Source: Methylobacterium terrae
Lineage (GTDB): Bacteria > Pseudomonadota > Alphaproteobacteria > Rhizobiales > Beijerinckiaceae
Assembly (NCBI RefSeq): GCF_003173755.1
Contig: NZ_CP029553.1
Coordinates: 1,814,501-1,878,500, forward strand
Length of the DNA: 64,000 bases
Reading direction: 5' to 3'
Part shown: positions 52,460 through 64,000 of the stretch, piece by piece
Layout: each line of letters opens with the position of its first letter
Numbering within the stretch: the stretch's first letter is position 1
Translations under genes and position numbers: made by a program
The notes under the pieces: model-generated
What the model was told of the DNA's origin: nothing
The model's input: only the letters and a program-made list of their open reading frames with translations
The model's database searches: none

Positions 52460-53922
52460 ATGACGACCCCCCGGACGACGCACCGTCCCCTCGTGATCGC
52501 CGCGGTGATGGCCGCGATGGCGATGGTGGCGATCGAGGCGACGATCATCTCGACCGCGATGCCGGGCATCGTCGGCGAGCTCGGCGGGCTGTCGCTCTAC
52601 GCCTGGGTGTTCTCCGGCTTCCTCCTGACCCAGACCGCCGCCACCATCGTGTTCGGCAAGCTCGCCGACATCCACGGGCGCAAGCCCGTGCTGCTCGCCG
52701 GCATCGCGGTCTTCCTCGCCGCCTCGACCCTGTGCGGCTTCGCCTGGTCGATGCCGGCGATGATCGCCTTCCGGCTGATCCAGGGCATCGGGGCCGGCGC
52801 GATCCAGCCGATCGCGCTCACCATCGTGGGCGACCTCTACAGCGCCGAGGAGCGCGGGCGGATCCAGGGCTTCCTCGCCAGCGTCTGGGCGATCTCGGCG
52901 GTGGTCGGGCCGCTGGCCGGCGGCTTCATCGTCGCCCACGCCTCGTGGTCGTGGATCTTCTGGATCAACCTGCCGGTCGGCCTCGTGGCGACCGGCCTGT
53001 TCGTCGCCTTCCTGCACGAGGGCGAGCGGCGCGAGCGCCGCCCCGTGGACGCCAAGGGCGCGGCCCTGTTCACCCTGACGGTCGCCGCCCTGATGGTGGG
53101 CCTGACCGAGGCCGGCGAGGCGCGCTGGTCGATCGTGGCGGGGGCGGCCGCGCTCGGGCTCGTCGCGGCCGTGCTGCTGGCGTTCCAGGAGCGCCGGGCG
53201 CCCGAGCCGGTGATCGACGCCGCGCTGTGGCGGCGCCGGCCGATCGCCGCCGCCAACGCCACCTCGCTGCTCGCCGGCATGGCCCTGATCGGGCTCACCA
53301 CCTTCCTGCCGATGTACGTGCAGGGCGTGCTTCAGCAGACGCCGATCGTCGCCGGCATGGCGCTCACCGTGATGGTGCTCGGCTGGCCGATGGGCGCGAC
53401 GCTGGCCGCGCGCAACCTGCACCGCTTCGGGCTGCGCCGCATCCTGGTCACCGGGGGCTGCTGCTGCCGCTCGGGGCCCTCGCCATCGTGACGCTGCAGC
53501 CCGGCAGCTCGCCGGCCCAGGCCGGCGCCGGCTCCCTCGTCATGGGCTTCGGCATGGGGCTCCTCAGCAACGCTGCCCTGATGCTGATCCAGGAGATCGT
53601 GCCCTGGGCCCAGCGCGGCAGCGCCACCGCCTCGAACATCTTCTCGCGCAACCTCGGCAGCACGCTCGGCGCCACGGTGTTCGGTGCGGTGCTCAATCAC
53701 GGCCTCTCGGCGGCGGGCGGCACCGTCACGGCCGACAGCCTGCAGCAGGCCCTGGCGGCGGGCGGCCTGCCGGGCGAGGCGGAGAGCGTGCGCGTGGTGC
53801 TGCAGCACGCCCTGCACCAGACCTTCTGGGCCGTGCTGGTGATCTCCGCGGCGGCCTTCGCCACGGCGCTCCTGGTGCCGCACGTCGCGGTCGGGCGCGC
53901 CCGCGAGGTGCCGGCGGAGTGA
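52460..53922 (+). pseudogene. MFS drug transporter broken by a -1 frameshift
   Basis: A DHA2-type major-facilitator exporter. The first frame covers about 330 residues up to the break, with TM helices and the motif GKLADIHGRKPVLLAGIAVF (motif A) and LIQGIGAGAIQPIALTIVGD (motif C-like). At the G run 53453-53457 the frame fails: the coding sequence ILVTGG should continue LLLPLGALAIVTLQPGSSPA, but reading shifts by one base and ends soon after. The second frame then continues intact to VGRAREVPAE at 53922, including MGFGMGLLSNAALMLIQEIV. Restoring one base in the run gives a normal protein of about 487 residues. Real mutation and sequencing error are both possible. Confidence 0.88.
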
Positions 53923-53952
53923 CGAGGCGCCCTCGGGCCGGGCGCGAGGCGG

Positions 53953-54006
53953 ATCTCTCGCGCGACGCGGCTCTCTAGCGCGACGCGGCTCTCTAGCGCG
54001 ACGCGG
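53953..54006. repeat. 18-bp tandem repeat over a stop codon
   Basis: Three units of 18 bases (CTCTCTAGCGCGACGCGG; the first differs in three bases). The TAG of the double-receiver gene lies in the third unit, so extra copies of the coding end were made downstream of it. Confidence 0.85.
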
Positions 54007-54832
54007 CCTGGGCCGGCAGCGCCTCGGTGATGGCGTTGAGGAGGTAGGGCCGGCGCAGGCCCAGCACGTGATAGAGCACCCGGTCGACGTCGCGGGCGAA
54101 GAAGGGTTTGCGCAGCACGTAGTCGATGCCGAAATGGCGCGAGGCCTGGGCCATGGTGGCGGCGTCGCCCCCGGTCATCAGCACCAGCGGCGTGCCGGGC
54201 GCGACCTCGCGGATCTGGCAGGCGAGCTCGAGCCCGCCCCCGCCGCCGCGCAGGCCGAGATCGATCAGGGCGACGTCGCAGGCCGCCTGCCGGGCGAGCT
54301 TCAGGGCGTGGGGACCGCTCTCGATCTCCTCGACCGAGAGGTTGAACCCGGACGTCGCCAGGATGCGCCGCACCAGGGTGCGGCTCTGGGCCGCGCTGTC
54401 GACGAGGAGGAGGCGGGTCGATTGCCGACGTCGGGCATGGGCCTGGAGCAGCCCGGCGATGTGGGTCTCGTCGAGGGGCAGGCGCAGGAACTCGTGGGCG
54501 TCGAGGTGCTGCGCGACCTCGGTCCAGCGGGGGAAGATCTGGGTCGCGATCAGGATCAGGCAGGGCACGACGAAGCCCTGCGACTTGAACCGCGCGACGG
54601 CCTCCGGGCCGGTCGCGTCCTCGAATTGCAGGCCGACGAAGGCGAGGACCGGCCGGTGGGCGAGGCAGGCCTCGCAGGTCTCGCGGCTCGTCGCCGCCTC
54701 GACGATCCGCAGCGACGGATCGTGCGCGCGGATCAGGGCCGCCAAGCTCCGGCGCAGGGCCGGGTCGCGGTCGGCGATGAGAGCCGAGGCCGGTCCGCTC
54801 GCGCGGGCATCACTGTCGCTCACCGGCATCAT
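53993..54832 (-). CDS. Double-receiver protein, no output domain
   Basis: A 279-residue protein made of two CheY-like receiver modules. Module 1 (about residues 16-135) starts LIADRDPALRRSLAALIRAH but has VLAFVGLQFED where the phospho-acceptor Asp should sit, so it is a pseudo-receiver. Module 2 (about 140-262) has LLLVDSAAQSRTLVRRILAT, the acceptor Asp in DVALIDLGLRGG, the Thr position in LVLMTGGDAATM and Lys in LRKPFF. No DNA-binding, GGDEF or kinase output follows. It could act as a phosphate sink or a protein-binding regulator. Starts at two adjacent ATGs (54832/54829). It follows xerC on the same strand. Confidence 0.8.
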   Translation of the reverse strand: MMPVSDSDARASGPASALIADRDPALRRSLAALIRAHDPSLRIVEAATSRETCEACLAHRPVLAFVGLQFEDATGPEAVARFKSQGFVVPCLILIATQIFPRWTEVAQHLDAHEFLRLPLDETHIAGLLQAHARRRQSTRLLLVDSAAQSRTLVRRILATSGFNLSVEEIESGPHALKLARQAACDVALIDLGLRGGGGGLELACQIREVAPGTPLVLMTGGDAATMAQASRHFGIDYVLRKPFFARDVDRVLYHVLGLRRPYLLNAITEALPAQAASR

Positions 54833-54961
54833 GCTTCGTCCGCGTGGCAGGTCACCGCCAGGATCGCCCGGCCGTCGGCCGAGGCCATGGGTCGGGTGAT
54901 CTGGAGATTAAGGTCTTAAACGGCAAAACTTAGCGCTCGATTACGAAGAAGCGCGACTGGC

Positions 54962-55927
<966 letters not shown>

Positions 55928-56005
55928 GACGGGCGTTCCGGGCACGGTCGGGGCCGCCGAGTAGGACCCGCGCCCGGTTGACGCGAGGTTGACGGGAGAC
56001 GCCCG

Positions 56006-56884
56006 TCAGGCCGGCGTGAAGCGCAGGGTGACGCCGTGACGGGCGCTCGTGCCCGGCGCCAGCAGCGCTTGCGAATCGCGGGTCGCGAGTTCTCCCGCGA
56101 ACCCCATCCAGTCGGCGTGGCCGGTCCAGCACTCGAGCGACAGGAACGGCGCCGTCGGCCGCGTCCAGACCGCGAGGTGGGGGAAGTCCTCCGCCTCGAG
56201 GGCGATCGTCGCGCCCGAGGGCGCGACGAAGCGCATCGCCCGGCTGCGGGCGTTCAGGAAGACCAGCGCCTCGGTGAACAGCTCCGGGTCGAGGGGCAGG
56301 GTGTCGCCCTGGAGCGGGAGCGGGCGCTCCGAGCGCACCAGGAGGCCGCCGGGCCCGACCTCCGGCACCGCCGGCCGCTCCGGATGCTCGAAGCGCACGG
56401 CGTAGCCGCCCCCGGCCGCCCGGGTGCCGTCGGCGAAGGGCCAGGGAAAGGCCGGGTGGAAACCGAGGCCGTAGGGCAGCGGCTCGGAGCCCGGATTGTG
56501 GACCTCGCAGGAAAAGGCGAGCGCCCCGTCCCGGACCGTCGCGGTGATGTCGAGCCGGAAGGCGAACGGGTAGTGCGTCCGGGTCTCCGGGGTGTCGGCG
56601 AGGCGCAGGGTGACGCTGTCCTCGGCCTGCGCGACGACCGTGAAGCGGCTGTCGCGGGCGAAGCCGTGCTGCGCCATCGGGTAGGCGCGGCCCGCCACGG
56701 TGACGGCGCCCCCGGCGGAGGCGCCGACGACCGGGAAGAGCCAGGGCGCGTGCCGGTTCCAGTGCGCCGGATCGCCGGACCACAGGTACTCGGTGCCGCC
56801 GACCCGCCAGGAGACCGGCTCGGCGCCCGTGAGCGCGAGGCGGGCGGTGGTGTCGCGGTGGCGGATCTCGACGGTGTCGGTCAT
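56006..56884 (-). CDS. Aldose 1-epimerase family protein
   Basis: A 292-residue galactose-mutarotase-fold protein of the LacX-like subgroup. It opens VEIRHRDTTARLALTGAEPV and has YLWSGDPAHWNRHAPWLFPV, YPMAQHGFARDSRFTVVAQ (with the substrate-binding His), GLGFHPAFPWPFADGTR and LSLECWTGHADWM. It probably interconverts sugar anomers, but the aldose is not specified. Length fits the family. A single ATG at 56884 is clear. It is on the minus strand upstream of xerC and downstream of the DEAD-box helicase gene, with 60-80 bases on either side, so cotranscription is possible. Confidence 0.9.
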   Translation of the reverse strand: MTDTVEIRHRDTTARLALTGAEPVSWRVGGTEYLWSGDPAHWNRHAPWLFPVVGASAGGAVTVAGRAYPMAQHGFARDSRFTVVAQAEDSVTLRLADTPETRTHYPFAFRLDITATVRDGALAFSCEVHNPGSEPLPYGLGFHPAFPWPFADGTRAAGGGYAVRFEHPERPAVPEVGPGGLLVRSERPLPLQGDTLPLDPELFTEALVFLNARSRAMRFVAPSGATIALEAEDFPHLAVWTRPTAPFLSLECWTGHADWMGFAGELATRDSQALLAPGTSARHGVTLRFTPA

Positions 56885-56944
56885 CGGGGCCTCGTGTCGT
56901 ACGAGGCCCCTGTTACCGGCTGAGAGCCGGTCCGGGAATGGCCC

Positions 56945-58621
56945 TCACCCCCGCCGGGCGGTGTTGCGCCGGGGCTGGCGCGGGCGCGGCGGCACGTCGG
57001 CCTCCCCGCCGGCCAGGGGCTCGACCTGGAGGTCGGCCGGGCCGGTGCGCGGGAAGGTGTGGGCGAAGCGCTCGGCGGCGCCGCCGCGGACCTCGAACTT
57101 CGTCTCGCGGTCGAAGATGCGGATCGCGCCGATCTCCTCGCGGGTCACGTCGCCGCGCCGGCACAGCATCGGCAGCAGGCGGCGCGGGTCGGCGTTGTCG
57201 CGCCGGCCGACGTTGAGGCGGAACCACACGCTCGACCCGAACGGCGCGCGCGGCCCATCCCGCGACGTCGTCTCGCGCCGGGCCGCCGCGGTGCCGCGGC
57301 CGGTGGCGAAGCCCGGATCGGTGACCTCCTCGGGCGAGGGCATGCGGGCGCGGTAGGCCCGCACCAGGGCGGCGGCGATGTCCTCGGCCGAGCGCTGGGC
57401 GAGGAGCGACTGGGCCATCGCCCGGTCCTCGTCGCTCACCTCGTCGGTGACGAGCGGGTCCTGGAGCAGGCGGTCATGGTCGAGGGCGCGGATCTCGTCG
57501 GCCGGCGGCGGGCCGGACCAGACCGGGACCACGTTCGCCCGCACCATCAGCTCCTCGGCCCGGCGGCGGCGCGACGGCGGCACGAGCAGCACGCTGATGC
57601 CCTTGCGCCCGGCCCGGCCGGTGCGGCCGGAGCGGTGCTGCATCACCTCCGAATCGTTGGGCAGCTCGGCGTGGATGACGAGGCCGAGGCCCGGCAGGTC
57701 GATGCCGCGGGCGGCGACGTCGGTGGCGACGCAGACCCGGGCGCGGCCGTCGCGCAGGGCCTGGAGGGCGGCGTTGCGCTCGCCCTGGCCGAGCTCGCCC
57801 GAGAGCGCCACGGCCTGGAAGCCGCGCTCGGTCAGCACCGCCTGGAGGTGGCGCACGGAATTGCGGGTGTTGCAGAACACGATGGCCGTGCGCGCCTCGA
57901 TCTGGCGCAGGGTGTTGACCACCACGAGCTCGGTCTCCCGCGGCAGGATGCGGAAGGCGCGGTACTCGATGTCGGCATGGGCCTTGGTCTCGCCGACGAC
58001 CGCGATGCGCAGGGCGTCGCGCTGGTAGGCTTCCGCCAGCGCCACGATGGCCTTCGGCAGGGTGGCGGAGAACAAGAGCGTGCGCCGCTCGGCCGGCGTG
58101 GTGCCGAGGATGAACTCGAGGTCCTCGCGGAAGCCGAGGTCGAGCATCTCGTCGGCCTCGTCGAGCACCGCGGCGCGCAGGGCCGTCGGGTCGAGGTTGC
58201 GCCGCTCGAGGTGGTCGCGCAGGCGGCCGGGCGTGCCGACCACGATGTGGGCGCCGTCGGCGAGCCAGCGGCTCTCGCGCCGCGGGTCCATGCCGCCGAC
58301 GCACGACACGACGCGGGCGCCGGCCGGGCCGTAGAGCCAGGACAGCTCGCGGTGGACCTGGAGCGCCAGCTCGCGGGTCGGCGCGATCACCAGGGCGAGC
58401 GGAGCGCCGGGCGCCGGCAGCATCTCGGCGTCGCCGAGCAGGGTGCGGGCGAGGGCGAGACCGTAGGCGACGGTCTTGCCGGAGCCGGTCTGGGCCGAGA
58501 CGACGAGGTCGCGCCCCTCGGTCTCGGGCTCGAGGACGGCGGCCTGGACCGGCGTCGGGTCTTCGTAGCCGCGGTCCGCGAGGGCCTTGGCGAGGGGGGC
58601 GGGCAGAACAGGAAACGGCAC
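56945..58621 (-). CDS. DEAD-box RNA helicase, DbpA-like C-terminus
   Basis: A 558-residue ATP-dependent RNA helicase. The Q motif is FPVLPAPLAKALADRGYEDP. Then come AQTGSGKT (43-50), APTRELALQVHREL, GTPGRLRDHLERRNL, LDEADEMLDLGF, LLFSATLP, AIVFCNTRNSVRHL, ATDVAARGIDLPGL and HRSGRTGRAGRKG. The C-terminal region is long, with a DbpA-type RNA-binding domain (SSVWFRLNVGRRDNADPRRL, then LPMLCRRGDVTREEIGAIRI) and a basic tail. It likely acts in ribosome assembly or cold adaptation. The GTG at 58621 is chosen because it begins the conserved part; a longer start at 58693 is possible. Confidence 0.93.
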   Translation of the reverse strand: MPFPVLPAPLAKALADRGYEDPTPVQAAVLEPETEGRDLVVSAQTGSGKTVAYGLALARTLLGDAEMLPAPGAPLALVIAPTRELALQVHRELSWLYGPAGARVVSCVGGMDPRRESRWLADGAHIVVGTPGRLRDHLERRNLDPTALRAAVLDEADEMLDLGFREDLEFILGTTPAERRTLLFSATLPKAIVALAEAYQRDALRIAVVGETKAHADIEYRAFRILPRETELVVVNTLRQIEARTAIVFCNTRNSVRHLQAVLTERGFQAVALSGELGQGERNAALQALRDGRARVCVATDVAARGIDLPGLGLVIHAELPNDSEVMQHRSGRTGRAGRKGISVLLVPPSRRRRAEELMVRANVVPVWSGPPPADEIRALDHDRLLQDPLVTDEVSDEDRAMAQSLLAQRSAEDIAAALVRAYRARMPSPEEVTDPGFATGRGTAAARRETTSRDGPRAPFGSSVWFRLNVGRRDNADPRRLLPMLCRRGDVTREEIGAIRIFDRETKFEVRGGAAERFAHTFPRTGPADLQVEPLAGGEADVPPRPRQPRRNTARRG

Positions 58622-58836
58622 GTGGATTCGATCCCGGGGTAATGCGACGCGCGGGGATCGGATCGGCTCCGGAGGCCAAAGGCTTGGTAGCACATGGCCT
58701 CGACAGAGGGCCCGGCCGCATGGCGGCGGGCGCTCGCGGCGCGCGGGATATCCCTACGGTCTTTTCGTGGAGGATGGTGCTGTTACAGGGGATCGAGGCG
58801 CAGGTCCACCCCAGGGGGCCGCATGGCCGCCGGGCG

Positions 58837-58858
58837 CCCGGGGGATGGTTCCCCCGGG
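58837..58858 (-). terminator. Hairpin after the hybrid kinase gene
   Basis: CCCGGGGGA and TCCCCCGGG pair perfectly around a four-base TGGT loop, directly after the stop of the hybrid kinase on the minus strand. Confidence 0.65.
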
Positions 58859-58860
58859 GA

Positions 58861-62652
<3,792 letters not shown>

Positions 62653-62745
62653 GGGAGGTGTCCAGCATGCCTCCGCGATGGCACGGGCGCCGCGAACTGT
62701 CAAAAACCAGGCCTAACACGAATCGGTTCGGCCCCGCCCGGGGGC

Positions 62746-63282
62746 TTAGGGCGCCCGCCCGGTCAGCGTCTCGACGATCTCGGCGACGATCGCCTGCGGC
62801 GTGCCGCCGACCGAGACCACGAGCGGGTTCTCGTCGGGCGTGGGCTCCTGCAGGGTGCGGAACTGGCTGTCGAGCAGGCTCGTCGGCATGAAGTGGCCGT
62901 GGCGAGCGGCCATGCGCCGGCCGATCAGCTCGCGGTCGCCCTTGAGGTAGACGAGGCGCACGTCCGGCCGGTCGCCGGCCAGGATGTCGCGGTAGGCGCG
63001 CTTGAGCCCCGAGCAGGTCACGACCCCGTGCCGCCCCTCCGCCCGGAGCGTGTCGATCCAGGCCGCGATCGCGGCGAGCCAGGGCCAGCGGTCCTCGTCG
63101 GTCAGCGGCGTTCCGGCCTGCATCTTCTCGACGTTGGCGGCGGGATGGAAATCGTCGCCGTCCTCGAACTCCCAGCCGAGCCGGCCGGCGAGGAGGCTCG
63201 CCACCGTGCTCTTGCCGGAACCGGAGACGCCCATCACCACGATGACCGCGGGGGGAGCCGGGTTGCCTGACGCGTCGTCCAT
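62746..63282 (-). CDS. gntK: Gluconokinase
   Basis: A 178-residue P-loop kinase that phosphorylates gluconate to 6-phosphogluconate, feeding the Entner-Doudoroff or pentose phosphate route. Walker A is MGVSGSGKST (about 17-26), then FEDGDDFHPAANVEKMQAGT, PLTDEDRWPWLAAIAAWID, VTCSGLKRAYRDIL and HFMPTSLLDSQFRTLQEP. These are the standard GntK motifs, and length is normal. The ATG at 63282 sits 46 bases after a 63.3-kb boundary with palindromic DNA. No gluconate transporter is adjacent. Confidence 0.95.
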   Translation of the reverse strand: MDDASGNPAPPAVIVVMGVSGSGKSTVASLLAGRLGWEFEDGDDFHPAANVEKMQAGTPLTDEDRWPWLAAIAAWIDTLRAEGRHGVVTCSGLKRAYRDILAGDRPDVRLVYLKGDRELIGRRMAARHGHFMPTSLLDSQFRTLQEPTPDENPLVVSVGGTPQAIVAEIVETLTGRAP

Positions 63283-63631
63283 CGTGGCGTGTCCTCCGGT
63301 TTTCTTTGGTATTCTGGAACAGACGATATCGCGTTGAGCGCGTCACCCTCCCCTTCTGCCGCACCGCTGTCCGGGGAAAACCCCTTCGAAATCAAGGCGC
63401 GGGATCCCCTCTCCCGAGTGGGAGAGGGGTAGGGGCGATCGAAGATCGCGCGAGGGTGGCTCGGGTTCCGCAATGATCCAGAACTGTCGAGCTGCGCAGC
63501 TCGACGCCCAGCGAATTATCCTTAAGCCGAGCCACCCTCACCCCCGGCCCCTCTCCCACACGGGAGAGGGGAGGCGCGCCATTTTTTTTCCGGACAGCCC
63601 TGCGCAGGGGGGAGGGTTACGGCCGTCGCGC
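63283..63631. other. Palindrome-filled intergenic region
   Basis: This 349-base gap lies between lpd and gluconokinase, both minus strand. Apart from the composite inverted element at 63406-63571 I see a C/G run (63601-63620) resembling the attenuator at 12539 and no gene. Confidence 0.5.
63406..63571. repeat. Composite inverted element around a perfect 20-bp palindrome
   Basis: Two hairpins of CCCCTCTCCC-NNNN-GGGAGAGGGG type mark the ends (63406-63429 and 63548-63571). Inside, CGAGGGTGGCTCGG at 63451-63464 is matched by its complement CCGAGCCACCCTCA at 63527-63540 (one mismatch). The centre holds the perfect palindrome GTCGAGCTGCGCAGCTCGAC at 63486-63505. The whole could fold into one cruciform-like structure. 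No transposase is near. Confidence 0.8.

Positions 63632-64000
<369 letters not shown>

Overview
The window is high-GC DNA (about 70 % or more) from an alphaproteobacterium, most likely Methylobacterium or a close relative in Methylobacteriaceae. The evidence is the gene content and order (rpsF-rpsR-DUF2232-rplI-dnaB-alr, DUF1737, DUF6356, DUF2336, DUF4112, an ActR/RegA-like regulator, cysteine-rich small secreted proteins) and strong GC3 bias. It looks chromosomal, with housekeeping genes spread through it. I see no rRNA, tRNA, CRISPR array, prophage, integrase-att pair or insertion sequence.

Layout. 0-8 kb: a zinc-ribbon metallo-beta-lactamase-fold protein, three small exported or membrane proteins, a NodU/CmcH-type carbamoyltransferase and a large AsmA-family protein. 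8-16.3 kb: a five-gene minus-strand peptide/nickel-type ABC operon (binding protein, two permeases, fused double ATPase, glyoxalase-fold protein), a cupredoxin, and an isolated YejE-like permease lying with a DUF4112 protein and an aminotransferase. 18-25.5 kb: DUF2721 and PRC-barrel proteins, an unrecognised protein with two HARP-like repeats, a lipoprotein, a HAD phosphatase, an HSL-type esterase, cysS and DUF1737. 25.6-26.9 kb: a small AT-richer islet with a subtilase-tail protein and an I9-like protein but no protease core. 26.9-35.2 kb: LOG, LysM, two methyltransferases, an Atm1-type exporter, psd-pssA and mscL. 35.4-40.4 kb: RegA-like regulator, glutaryl-CoA dehydrogenase, OGFr-like protein, SfnG and a second acyl-CoA dehydrogenase. 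40.6-46.1 kb: alr, dnaB, rplI, DUF2232, rpsR and rpsF, all on the minus strand. 46.5-54.8 kb: DUF2336, a chemoreceptor, an orphan NrtA/SsuA-like binding protein, DUF6356 divergent from an Lrp regulator, a frameshifted MFS transporter and a double-receiver protein. 55-64 kb: xerC, aldose epimerase, DEAD-box helicase, a hybrid kinase with two kinase cores, gluconokinase and the C-terminal end of lpd.

Functional groupings. The ribosomal/replication block is a probable operon with hairpin attenuators between its genes. psd and pssA are consecutive steps of phosphatidylethanolamine synthesis. The ABC operon is a self-contained importer. Several genes look separated from their usual partners: yejE, the SsuA-like binding protein, and the RegA-like regulator without its kinase.

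The strongest unexplained signals are non-coding: (i) a dispersed family of extragenic palindromes with a CCGC-GAAA-GCGG core; (ii) a roughly 166-bp composite inverted structure at 63.4 kb around a perfect 20-bp palindrome; (iii) short tandem duplications sitting on or just after stop codons at four loci, two of which share the same 14-bp unit. Coding signals worth checking are the tandem HARP-like protein, the protease-less subtilase-tail/I9-like pair, the dual-core hybrid kinase and the MFS frameshift.
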